From: Nonomuraea corallina
Lineage (GTDB): Bacteria; Actinomycetota; Actinomycetes; Streptosporangiales; Streptosporangiaceae
NCBI RefSeq assembly: GCF_027620315.1
Contig: NZ_JAPNNL010000012.1
Span: 1-64,000, forward strand
DNA: 64,000 nucleotides
Reading direction: 5' to 3'
The translations under genes and the position numbers were made by a program. A model generated the notes under the pieces. It was not told where the DNA came from. It worked only from the letters and a program-made list of their open reading frames with translations, and did not search any database. Shown in pieces: positions 46,554 to 54,234 of the stretch (position 1 is the stretch's first letter; every line of letters begins with the position of its first letter).

Positions 46554-48539
46554 ATGGTTGCTGAAGGTGCACTTCTCTGGGAACCGGCCGACGAGATCGT
46601 GGCCCGGGCCGCGTTGACCCGTTATCTGGAATGGCTGGGCCGCCCGGGCGCGGCGTACGAAGAGGTGTGGCAGTGGTCGGTCGACCACCCGGCGGAGTTC
46701 TGGACGTCGATCTGGGACCACTTCGGCGTGGTCGGCAAGCGTGGTGACGGGCCCGTCATCACTGGGACGATGCCGGACGCCGAATGGTTCACCGGATCCA
46801 CGGTGAATTACGCGGAGAACGCCCTGCGGCGCGACGTCGGCACCGCGGTGGTGTTCGTCTCCGAGGACGGCGCGCGTCAGGAGATCTCGTACGCGGAGCT
46901 GCGCGAGGAGGTCGCCCGGGTCCGCGCCGGCCTGGTGCGGCTGGGGGTCGGGCGCGGCGACCGGGTGGCGGCCTACCTGCCGAACATCCCGCAGGCGCTG
47001 ATCGCGTTCCTGGCGACCGCCTCGCTCGGGGCGATCTGGTCGGCCGCCTCGCCCGACTTCGGGGTGCCGAGCGTGGTCGACCGGTTCAAGCAGATCGAGC
47101 CCACGGTGCTGATCGCGGTCGACGGCTACCGCTACAACGGCAAGGCCTTCGACCGGTCGGCCGCGGTCAACGAGATCGCCGGAGGACTGCCCAGCCTGCG
47201 CGCCACCGTGTGGATCCCGTACCTCTCGGCCGCGGAGGAGGGCCGGCCGCCGCAGCGCGGCGAGCCCGCGCCGCCGGTCACGCGCGAGGTCCCGCCCGAG
47301 GTCCCGCCCGAGGTCCCGCCCGGCGAGGTGCTCGGCTGGGAGGGGCTGCGCGCCGAGGAGGGGCCGCTGGAGTTCGAGCCGGTGCCGTTCGGCCACCCGC
47401 TGTGGATCCTCTACTCCAGCGGCACCACCGGGCTGCCCAAGCCGATCGTGCACGGCCACGGCGGCGTCGTGCTGGAGCACCTGAAGTCGCTCTCCTTCCA
47501 CCAGGACCTGGGCGAGGGCGATGTGTTCTTCTGGTACACCACGACCGGCTGGATGATGTGGAACTACCTCGTCGGCGCCCTGCTGGTGGGGGCCACCGCG
47601 GTGCTCTACGACGGCTCGGCCGCCCACCCGTCGCCCGCCGCGCTGTGGCGGATCGCCGCCTCCGAGGGGGTGACCTACTTCGGGGTGGGCGCTCCGTACC
47701 TGATGGCGTCGATGAAGGCCGGGATCGTCCCAGAAGGGCTGGAGCGGCTGCGCGGGGTCGGCTCGACCGGGTCGCCGCTGCCGCCGGAGGGGTTCGCCTG
47801 GGTGGCCGAGCGGCTGCCCGGGGTGCCGGTCGGGTCGTTCTCCGGCGGCACCGACGTCTGCACCGGGTTCGTCGGCGCCACCGTGCTCCACCCGATCAGG
47901 GCCGGGGTCATCCCGTGCCGGTCGCTGGGGGCGAAGGTGGAGTCCTTCGATCCCGCCGGGCGGCCGGTCGTCGGCGAGGTCGGCGAGCTGGTGATCACCG
48001 AGCCGATGCCGTCCATGCCGGTCATGTTCTGGAACGACCCCGGCGGCGAGCGCTACCGGGAGAGCTACTTCGACGTCTACCCCGGCGTCTGGCGTCACGG
48101 CGACTGGATCAAGCTGAACGACGACGGCAGCTGCGTCATCTACGGCCGCTCCGACTCCACGCTGAACCGCGGCGGAGTCCGGATGGGCACCAGCGAGTTC
48201 TACCGGGTCGTGGAGCGGTTCGAGGAGGTGGCCGACAGCCTCGTCATCGACACCGGCCAGCTGGGCCAGGAGGGGCGGCTGCTGCTGTACGTGACGCTCG
48301 CCGAAGGGGCCGACCTGACCCCCGAGGTGGAGCGGGCGATCCGTGTGGCGCTGCGCGAGGAGCTGTCGCCCCGGCACGTGCCGGACGAGATCCACGCCGT
48401 GCCCGGCATCCCGCGCACGCTGTCGGGGAAGAAGCTCGAGGTGCCGGTACGCAAGATGCTGCTCGGCACCCCCGTCGAACAGGCGGCCAACCCCGACGCC
48501 ATGGCCAACCCCGAGGTGCTGCGCTACTTCACCCCCTGA
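46554..48539 (+). CDS. Acetoacetyl-CoA synthetase
   Basis: 661 residues from ATG at 46554. A GTG at 46518 with GGGGGAGG upstream would add 12 residues, but GTGACT-N17-CAGGAT seven bases before 46554 suggests a leaderless start, and homologues begin close to ALLWEP. The ANL fold has YSSGTTGLPKPIVHGHGG, YGRSDSTLNRGGVRMGTSEFY and a C-terminal catalytic Lys in LSGKKLEVPVRK. It activates acetoacetate to acetoacetyl-CoA for lipid or polyketide metabolism or ketone use. A three-unit EVPP repeat interrupts the linker near residue 245. Confidence 0.92.
   Translation: MVAEGALLWEPADEIVARAALTRYLEWLGRPGAAYEEVWQWSVDHPAEFWTSIWDHFGVVGKRGDGPVITGTMPDAEWFTGSTVNYAENALRRDVGTAVVFVSEDGARQEISYAELREEVARVRAGLVRLGVGRGDRVAAYLPNIPQALIAFLATASLGAIWSAASPDFGVPSVVDRFKQIEPTVLIAVDGYRYNGKAFDRSAAVNEIAGGLPSLRATVWIPYLSAAEEGRPPQRGEPAPPVTREVPPEVPPEVPPGEVLGWEGLRAEEGPLEFEPVPFGHPLWILYSSGTTGLPKPIVHGHGGVVLEHLKSLSFHQDLGEGDVFFWYTTTGWMMWNYLVGALLVGATAVLYDGSAAHPSPAALWRIAASEGVTYFGVGAPYLMASMKAGIVPEGLERLRGVGSTGSPLPPEGFAWVAERLPGVPVGSFSGGTDVCTGFVGATVLHPIRAGVIPCRSLGAKVESFDPAGRPVVGEVGELVITEPMPSMPVMFWNDPGGERYRESYFDVYPGVWRHGDWIKLNDDGSCVIYGRSDSTLNRGGVRMGTSEFYRVVERFEEVADSLVIDTGQLGQEGRLLLYVTLAEGADLTPEVERAIRVALREELSPRHVPDEIHAVPGIPRTLSGKKLEVPVRKMLLGTPVEQAANPDAMANPEVLRYFTP
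47286..47321 (+). repeat. Three 12-bp in-frame repeats in the acetoacetyl-CoA synthetase gene
   Basis: GAGGTCCCGCCC is repeated three times exactly and encodes EVPP units in a surface linker. It is in frame and likely neutral. Confidence 0.9.
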
Positions 48540-48549
48540 CCGGGCTTCA

Positions 48550-48632
48550 CCCCTGAGCGGGCTTCACCCCTGAGCGGGCACCCTGAGTGGGCACCCTGAG
48601 TGGGCACCCTGAGTGGGCACCCTGAGTGGGCG
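48550..48632. repeat. 13-bp tandem repeats at the 3' end of the FMN reductase gene
   Basis: Four 13-bp units (CCCTGAGTGGGCA) run from 48581, preceded by two related units with GAGCGGGC. The array spans the intergenic gap and the last codons of the leftward FMN reductase. Because 13 is not a multiple of three, copy-number change would alter that protein's C-terminus. Confidence 0.9.
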
Positions 48633-49172
48633 CAGCGCCGTCGCCCAGGAGACGAGCTGGTCGAGCATGACCGTGAGCCGTTCCTCGTGCAGCGGGGCCG
48701 GCCGGAGCACGGTGAAGTCCTCGAAGTCGGCGTAGAGCGACAGCGTGACCTGGGCGGCCACGTCGGCGACCTTGAGCTGGCCGAGCACCTGCCGCAGGTG
48801 CTCGGCCGCGCGGGCGCCGCCGTCGACGCCGTAGCTGACGAAGGCCGCAGCCTTGTCGGACCACTCGGCGAACAGGAAGTCGATGGCGTTCTTCAGCGCC
48901 CCCGAGGTCGAGTGGTTGTACTCGGGGGTGACGAAGACGAACCCGTCGAAGGAGGAGATCCGCTCCGACCACGCGGCGGTGTGCTCGCGCGTGTACTGCC
49001 CCGCGGCGGCGGGCAGCGGCTCGTCCAGGTGCGGCAGCGCGAAGTCCGCCAGGTCGACGAGCTCGTACTCGGCGTCGCCGCGTTTGACGGCCAGGTCCTG
49101 CACCCAGCGGGCGACGTCCTCGCCGACCCGGCCGGGCCTGGTGCTGCCGATGACGATGCCAATTCTGATCAT
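48564..49172 (-). CDS. NADPH-dependent FMN reductase family protein
   Basis: 202 residues. The flavodoxin-like fold has GSTRPGRVGEDVARWV and the flavin loop FVTPEYNHSTSGALKNAIDFL. These enzymes reduce FMN, quinones or azo compounds with NAD(P)H. The usual domain ends around residue 180 (LVSWATALRPL); the last ~20 residues are encoded by the 13-bp repeat array and look like recent, non-homologous addition. It is co-directional with and 11 bp downstream of the quinone-oxidoreductase-like gene, so the two form a redox pair. Confidence 0.88.
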   Translation of the reverse strand: MIRIGIVIGSTRPGRVGEDVARWVQDLAVKRGDAEYELVDLADFALPHLDEPLPAAAGQYTREHTAAWSERISSFDGFVFVTPEYNHSTSGALKNAIDFLFAEWSDKAAAFVSYGVDGGARAAEHLRQVLGQLKVADVAAQVTLSLYADFEDFTVLRPAPLHEERLTVMLDQLVSWATALRPLRVPTQGAHSGCPLRVPAQG

Positions 49173-49183
49173 GAACAGGCCCC

Positions 49184-50080
49184 TCAGAGAGTGATGACGA
49201 TCTTGCCGCGGGTCTGACCGGCCTCGGCCCTGCGGTGCAGGGCCGCCAGCGCGGTGAGCGCGTGGGTCTCGGCGATCTCGACGACGAGCTCGCCCCGGTC
49301 GATCAGCGCCGCCATCGCGGCGAGCTGGGCGGCATCGCTCCGGCCGACGAAATGACGGGCGTTCGGGGCGTCGATCGGCGTGGCGGCGGTGATGACCAGG
49401 TCGCCGAGCAGGGCCAGCGCCGCCGCCTCGGCCTCCGGCACGGCCGCCAGGTTGAGCACCACGTCCATGCCGCCGGGCAGCGGTTCCGTCGTGTAGTCGA
49501 CGATCGCGTCCGCGCCCAGCCGGGCCACCGCCTCGCGGCTGCGCGGGCTCGCCGTGGCGATCACGTTCGCGCCCGCCCGCTTGGCGAGCTGCACGGCGAA
49601 CAGGCCGATCCCGCCGCCCGCGCCGTTGACCAGCACCCGCTGCCCCGCCCGGACCCGGGCCTCCTCGTGCACCGCCTGCCAGGCGGTCAGCCCGGCCACG
49701 GGGATCGCGGCGGCGTGGGCCAGCGGGATGGCGGCCGGCGCCGCCGCCAGCTCGTGCTCGGGCGCCACCGCGTACGCGGCGGCGCTCCCGCTGACCAGGC
49801 CGAACACCGCGTCGCCGGGAGCCCAGCGGGTGACGCCCTGGCCGGTCTCGGCGACGGTTCCCGCCAGGTCCCAGCCGAGCGTGTGCGGGAGCGTCACGTC
49901 GAGCAGGTCCTTCAGGAACCCCGCCCGCAGGCCCACCTCCGACGGGTTGAACGAGGTGGCCGCCATCCGGACGAGGACCTCGCCGGGTCCCGGTGAGGGT
50001 ATCGGGACGTCGTCGAAGCGGATCACGTCGGCGTCGCCGTACTCGTGGATGCGCGCGGCGCGCATCAGGGTCGTGGGCAC
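49184..50080 (-). CDS. NADP-dependent medium-chain oxidoreductase (quinone oxidoreductase-like)
   Basis: 298 residues. The GroES-like N-terminal domain has MRAARIHEYGDADVIRFDDV and LGWDLAGTVAETG. The Rossmann domain has VLVNGAGGGIGLFAVQLAKRAGANVIATA (as one strand-helix-strand), with Ser/Arg in ASPRSREA that fits NADP(H). Zinc ligands are absent, as in the QOR/zeta-crystallin group. It probably reduces quinones or enones. It is divergent from the AraC gene, which may regulate it and the FMN reductase. Confidence 0.88.
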   Translation of the reverse strand: MPTTLMRAARIHEYGDADVIRFDDVPIPSPGPGEVLVRMAATSFNPSEVGLRAGFLKDLLDVTLPHTLGWDLAGTVAETGQGVTRWAPGDAVFGLVSGSAAAYAVAPEHELAAAPAAIPLAHAAAIPVAGLTAWQAVHEEARVRAGQRVLVNGAGGGIGLFAVQLAKRAGANVIATASPRSREAVARLGADAIVDYTTEPLPGGMDVVLNLAAVPEAEAAALALLGDLVITAATPIDAPNARHFVGRSDAAQLAAMAALIDRGELVVEIAETHALTALAALHRRAEAGQTRGKIVITL

Positions 50081-50175
50081 AGGGCCTCCTTATTCGCTGG
50101 CAGCAACGCTAGGAGAGCCGGCCGCGCGATCCAATGTGCCGGTGTCTGGTTTTCATACGCGATCGTCTTGATGGC

Positions 50176-50181
50176 TAGACT
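50176..50181 (+). promoter_or_regulatory. Candidate -10 for leaderless araC-type gene
   Basis: TAGACT ends six bases before the GTG at 50188, with no Shine-Dalgarno between. Transcription would start at or beside the start codon. The -35 is weak. Confidence 0.4.
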
Positions 50182-50187
50182 CGGCGC

Positions 50188-51135
50188 GTGGACGTTCTCA
50201 GCGATGTGATCGCCGGCATGCGGATCGGGCTGCCTCACTCGGTCCGCGTCGCCTGGAGCGCGCCCTGGGGGCAGCGTTTCCCCGCGATGCAGGGCTCCGC
50301 CGGGTTCCAGGTGATCCTCCAGGGCTCCTGCTGGCTGCTCCCCGACGCGGGCGAGCCGATCCAGCTCCACGTCGGCGACGTGCTCTTCGTCCCGCACGGC
50401 CACGGCTACGCGCTGGCCGACTCGCCGTCCACCGACCTCGCCGACAGCCACTGCGAGCCCGACCGGGAGGCCGGGCTGTTCGCCTCCGCCTCGGCGGGCG
50501 GGTCCGGCGCGGTCACGGTGACGCTCAGCGGCGGCTACCGGCTCGACCAGACCCGCGGCCACCCGATCCTGCGCGAGCTGCCGGACCTGATCCACCTGCC
50601 CGCGCGCCTGGGGCAGCAGCGGGAGCTGCGCGCGGCCGTCGACCTGCTCGCCGCCGAGATCGCCGACCCGAAGCTGGGCGCGGACACCGTCGTGGCGTCC
50701 CTGCTCGACACCCTGCTCCTCTACATCCTGCGCGCCTACCTGGACCTCGACTCCGGGCGCTGCGCGATCGGCCGCTGGGCCGCCGCCCTGGCCGACCCCG
50801 GCATCAGCGCGGCGCTTGAGGCCGTCCACGGCGACCCCGCCCACCCGTGGACGGTCGCCTCGCTCGCCGACCTGGCCGGGCTCTCCCGGGCCGCGTTCGC
50901 CCGCCGCTTCGCCCTGCTGGTGGGCCGGCCGCCGCTCGGCTACCTGACGTGGTGGCGGCTCAGCACCGCCTCGCGGCTGCTGCGCACGACGGACGCGCCG
51001 CTCAGCGAGGTGGCCCACCGGGTCGGCTACGGCTCGGAGTACGCCTTCGCCAACGCGTTCAAGCGCGAGTTCGGCACGCCTCCGGGCAGGTTCCGTCGCC
51101 AGACCTGTTCGCTGGCGCCGGCTCCCGCCGGTTGA
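50188..51135 (+). CDS. AraC family transcriptional regulator (cupin_6 N-terminal domain)
   Basis: 315 residues, GTG start. The N-terminal cupin-like sensor has FQVILQGSCWLLPDAGEPIQL and GDVLFVPHGHGYAL (adjoining strands). Two C-terminal HTH motifs follow: VASLADLAGLSRAAFARRFALLVGRPP (first) and APLSEVAHRVGYGSEYAFANAFKREFGTPPGRFRR (second, split). This subgroup usually controls a neighbouring oxidoreductase, and the divergent NADP-dependent oxidoreductase is the obvious candidate target. Confidence 0.9.
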   Translation: MDVLSDVIAGMRIGLPHSVRVAWSAPWGQRFPAMQGSAGFQVILQGSCWLLPDAGEPIQLHVGDVLFVPHGHGYALADSPSTDLADSHCEPDREAGLFASASAGGSGAVTVTLSGGYRLDQTRGHPILRELPDLIHLPARLGQQRELRAAVDLLAAEIADPKLGADTVVASLLDTLLLYILRAYLDLDSGRCAIGRWAAALADPGISAALEAVHGDPAHPWTVASLADLAGLSRAAFARRFALLVGRPPLGYLTWWRLSTASRLLRTTDAPLSEVAHRVGYGSEYAFANAFKREFGTPPGRFRRQTCSLAPAPAG

Positions 51136-51176
51136 GAGCCATCATGAGGGACGGCGGACAGGGTTTTCTCGGTTTA

Positions 51177-51207
51177 TTGACAGTACTGAGAAAGTGTTCT
51201 CTCGTAT
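51177..51207 (+). promoter_or_regulatory. Promoter with overlapping palindromes upstream of the GNAT gene
   Basis: A consensus TTGACA at 51177-51182 is followed by CAGTACTG (51181-51188) and GAGAA-AGTG-TTCTC (51188-51201), both palindromic and inside the spacer. The -10 is uncertain (TCTCGT or TCGTAT). The stretch is markedly AT-rich. A repressor site is likely. Confidence 0.5.
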
Positions 51208-51234
51208 CGCCTATTGGTGGAAATATGAAGAAGT

Positions 51235-51864
51235 ATGCGCAATTGGCCGTTTTTTCGACTTTCCATCACCACGCCGCGCCTCGAACTCCGCTACCCCTCG
51301 CTTGAGGACCTGGACGAGCTCGCGGACCGGGCGGTCGAAGGCATCCACGAAGCCGGCGTCATGCCGTTCGTGTTCCCCTGGTCCGAGGCGGCCCCGGCCG
51401 AGCGGGCCCGCAGCACCGTCCAGTACCACTTCCGCCAGTGGGGCGAGCTGTCCCCGGCCAGGTGGTCGCTCGACTTCGTGGTGGTCTTCGAAGGCCAGGT
51501 CGTCGGCATGCAGGAGCTGTCGGCCCAGGACTTCACCGTCCTGCGCGAGGTGGCCTCGGGCTCCTGGCTGGGCCTGCGCTTCCAGGGCAGGGGCATAGGC
51601 ACCGAGATGCGCTCAGCCGTGCTCCACCTGGCCTTCGCCGGCCTGGGCGCCGCGTACGCGACGACCGGGGCGTTCGAGGACAACCACTCCTCGATCGCGG
51701 TGACCAGGAAACTCGGCTACCACGAGGACGGCATCGCCCTGCACCGGCGGCAGGGCGGGCCGGCCGTCACCCGCAACTTCCGCCTGCCCCGCGACGACTG
51801 GGCCCCGGTGGAGGGGATCGAGATCCACCACCTGGGCCCGTGCCTCCCGCTGCTCGGCCTCTGA
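51235..51864 (+). CDS. GNAT family N-acetyltransferase
   Basis: 209 residues from ATG at 51235; homologues begin with a similar RNWPFFRLSITTPRLELR stretch. The GNAT fold has VVVFEGQVVGMQEL and an acetyl-CoA loop RFQGRGIGTEMRSAVL, then AFEDNHSSIAVTRKLGY. It belongs to the RimJ/RimL-like group that acetylates small amines or protein termini; the substrate is unknown. A second short frame (51225-51305, beginning MKKYAQLAV) overlaps its start. The gene is convergent with the NuoF-like gene, with 3 bp between. Confidence 0.86.
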   Translation: MRNWPFFRLSITTPRLELRYPSLEDLDELADRAVEGIHEAGVMPFVFPWSEAAPAERARSTVQYHFRQWGELSPARWSLDFVVVFEGQVVGMQELSAQDFTVLREVASGSWLGLRFQGRGIGTEMRSAVLHLAFAGLGAAYATTGAFEDNHSSIAVTRKLGYHEDGIALHRRQGGPAVTRNFRLPRDDWAPVEGIEIHHLGPCLPLLGL

Positions 51865-51867
51865 CGC

Positions 51868-53349
51868 TCACCCGGCCTCGGCGACCCGGAGGGCCAGCGC
51901 CGGGCACATGTCCACCGCCCGGCGGGCCTCCTTGAACATCCAGCCGGGCACCGGCTGGAACGACGGGAACCCGTAGTCGTCCAGCGTCACGAACTCCGGC
52001 AGCAGGTGCGCGCAGAGCCCGTGTCCCTGGCAGCGGGTCCAGTCCACGTCCAGGCGGTACTCCGGCTCCTCCTCGCGCTCCGGCAGCGGCAGCACGCCGC
52101 GCACCGGCCGCCCGCACGAGCCGTGCTCCAGGTGCAGCGCGACGTCCTCCTCGAACGCGTCCAGCGACGACAGCACGAACCTGGCCGTGCCGTCCGGGTG
52201 GAAGCAGGCCCCCCGCCGCTCCACCGCGCGCACCGAGCGGCGCACCGCGTCGATCGAGCCCGTGCCGTCGGTCAGCGCCGTCAGGCCCCTGGCCACGTCC
52301 GGCAGGCCGAGCCGGCACGGGCCGCACTGCCCGGACGACTGGGCCGCGAGGTACGCGGCCACCCGGGCCGCCTCGCCGACCGGGCACGTCGACTCGCCCA
52401 GCGGCACCACGATGCCGGCCCCCAGGCTGCCGCCCGCCTGCTTCATCCCCTCGCGGGAGACGATGGCGGACATGGCCGTACGGGAGTCCAGCCAGGCGCC
52501 GTGGTAGCCGCCGATCAGCACGCCGTCGCCGACCTCCGCCTCGCACACGTCGAGCACGTCGATCAGCCGGGTGCCGGTCGGGACCTCCACCACCGCCGGG
52601 TTCGCGGCGCCGCCGCTCACCGTCAGCAGCACGGTCCCGGGCTCCCGGGTGGTGCCCACCTTCGCGTACTGCTCGGGGCCGAGCTCGGCCAGCACCGCGA
52701 GCTGCGCGTACGTCTCGGTGTTCGACAGCAGCGTGGGCAGGCCGTCCACGCCGCTGGTGCTGGCCCGCCGCTTCCTGCCGGGCGGCACCGGCTCCAGGCC
52801 GTTGACGGCGCGCACCAGCGCGCCGCCCTCGCCGGAGATGAACCGCTCCCGCAGGCCGACGACGCGGATCCCGATGCGGCTCTCGGCGGCGCCCGCCACG
52901 TTGGCGGCGCGCCGCTCGGCCACGGCGGCGGTGATCGACGCCTCGGCCACCTCGCCCGCCACGGTGGCGACCACCACCTCGCGGGCGTTCAGCGCCTCCG
53001 CCGCCAGCACCGCGCCGTCCAGCACCAGGTGCGGGTTGCGGACCAGCAGCATCGCGTCCTTGGAACTGGCGGGCTCCCCCTCGGCCCCGTTCACCAGGAC
53101 CACGCACTCGCCCGAGCGGGCGGCGTCGGCGACCGCCCGCAGCTTGCGTGCGAACGGGAACGCCGCGCCGCCGCGCCCGCGCATGTCCACCTCCTCCACC
53201 TGCGCGATGATGTCGTCGAGCGTGCGAGGCACCTGGTCGCCGTGGAGCGTGCGGTGCGCCGGCAGGTCCAGCCTCCTGGTGTGGTCGAGCCCGGCGGTGA
53301 GCCGGGCCGGTCCCAGCCGCAGCACGCGCGGCACGGAATGGGGGATCAC
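51868..53349 (-). CDS. NuoF-like flavoprotein fused to a C-terminal ferredoxin
   Basis: 493 residues. The N-terminal FMN/NADH module has MRGRGGAAFPFARKL and NGAEGEPASSKDAMLL. An SLBB-type domain (VEVPTGTRLIDVL) and a NuoF iron-sulfur region follow. That region reads SSGQCGPCRLG, where complex I NuoF has four cysteine ligands starting SCGxCxPC, so the first Cys is Ser. A later Cys (HGSCGRP) could complete a three-Cys site. Residues ~425-485 form a single-cluster ferredoxin (CQGHGLC and CPALAL). It probably moves electrons from NAD(P)H to the membrane cytochrome encoded 28 bp upstream. It is not part of a complex I operon. Confidence 0.85.
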   Translation of the reverse strand: MIPHSVPRVLRLGPARLTAGLDHTRRLDLPAHRTLHGDQVPRTLDDIIAQVEEVDMRGRGGAAFPFARKLRAVADAARSGECVVLVNGAEGEPASSKDAMLLVRNPHLVLDGAVLAAEALNAREVVVATVAGEVAEASITAAVAERRAANVAGAAESRIGIRVVGLRERFISGEGGALVRAVNGLEPVPPGRKRRASTSGVDGLPTLLSNTETYAQLAVLAELGPEQYAKVGTTREPGTVLLTVSGGAANPAVVEVPTGTRLIDVLDVCEAEVGDGVLIGGYHGAWLDSRTAMSAIVSREGMKQAGGSLGAGIVVPLGESTCPVGEAARVAAYLAAQSSGQCGPCRLGLPDVARGLTALTDGTGSIDAVRRSVRAVERRGACFHPDGTARFVLSSLDAFEEDVALHLEHGSCGRPVRGVLPLPEREEEPEYRLDVDWTRCQGHGLCAHLLPEFVTLDDYGFPSFQPVPGWMFKEARRAVDMCPALALRVAEAG

Positions 53350-53377
53350 GGATTCTCCTGGTCGATCACGGGCGGGG

Positions 53378-54157
53378 TCATCCCGCCTCCCGGTACTTCC
53401 GCCGGGCCTCGGCGAGGCTCACCGGCGCGTTGACCCCCGTGGGCACCTCGACGGGTGCGTCGCTGACCTCGGGCGCGTCGACCCACTCCGCCGTCTGCGG
53501 CGGCCGCAGCGCGGTGGCCAGCAGGCGGACGAGCAGCGCCGACGCGACGGCGGCCAGGCAGGCGATGTACGACCAGGAAACCCAGCTCTCCGCCCACCGG
53601 CCCGCGGTCAGCCCGTGCAGGATGGCGACCGGCCAGGCCACGTAGGCGGAGGCGTGCATCAGCCGCCACACCCACGGCCTGCCGGTCACCGCGAACCTCC
53701 CCCGTACGATCCCTGTGATCACGACCACGACCATCGCGTCGAAGGCGATCGTCCCGAAGCCGATCCAGATGCCGGCGACGGGGATCACGGCGGCGATCGG
53801 CGGGACGTGCAGCAGCGAGATCATGAGCGCTACGTGCGTGAGCAGGAACGCCGTCCCGGCGAACGCGGCGGCCCGGTGCGCGAGCTGCGCGCGGACCCGG
53901 TTCGCCGGGGACAGGAAGACGCGTTCGGTGGTGAGCAGCCCCAGGGCGACCGTCGCTGTCAGGGACACCAGCGCCAGCACACCCGCGTAGTACTCGAGGA
54001 AGCCCACCCCTCGGCCGAGCATCTCCATGCCGCGGTCCGTCAGTGTCAGAGCGAAGACCGACAGAAGGACCGCGGCGATCGACGTGCTCGCCCCGAGCCG
54101 GATGTTCCTGGTGTCCAGCCGGGTCGGGGCGTGCCGGGGGTGTCGTCTGTGGAGCAT
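53378..54157 (-). CDS. Ferric reductase/cytochrome b-like membrane protein
   Basis: 259 residues, ATG at 54157 with GGAGGG nearby. About six membrane helices are visible, including TSIAAVLLSVFALTL, YYAGVLALVSLTATVALGLL, FAGTAFLLTHVALMISLL and VWRLMHASAYVAWPVAILHGLTAG. Histidines in HRAAAF, LTHVA, RLMHAS and AILHGL sit within helices in the manner of bis-heme ferric-reductase/YedZ proteins. The C-terminal ~50 residues are cytoplasmic and disordered. With the downstream NuoF-Fd protein it could carry electrons across the membrane to an outside acceptor. Confidence 0.84.
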   Translation of the reverse strand: MLHRRHPRHAPTRLDTRNIRLGASTSIAAVLLSVFALTLTDRGMEMLGRGVGFLEYYAGVLALVSLTATVALGLLTTERVFLSPANRVRAQLAHRAAAFAGTAFLLTHVALMISLLHVPPIAAVIPVAGIWIGFGTIAFDAMVVVVITGIVRGRFAVTGRPWVWRLMHASAYVAWPVAILHGLTAGRWAESWVSWSYIACLAAVASALLVRLLATALRPPQTAEWVDAPEVSDAPVEVPTGVNAPVSLAEARRKYREAG

Positions 54158-54234
54158 TCATTCCCTCCAAGGTCGGATGAGGGTGCGACTCGGGAGGGCC
54201 TACTCGGCCTCGTTGCCGTTCCCGGGGACGGAGG

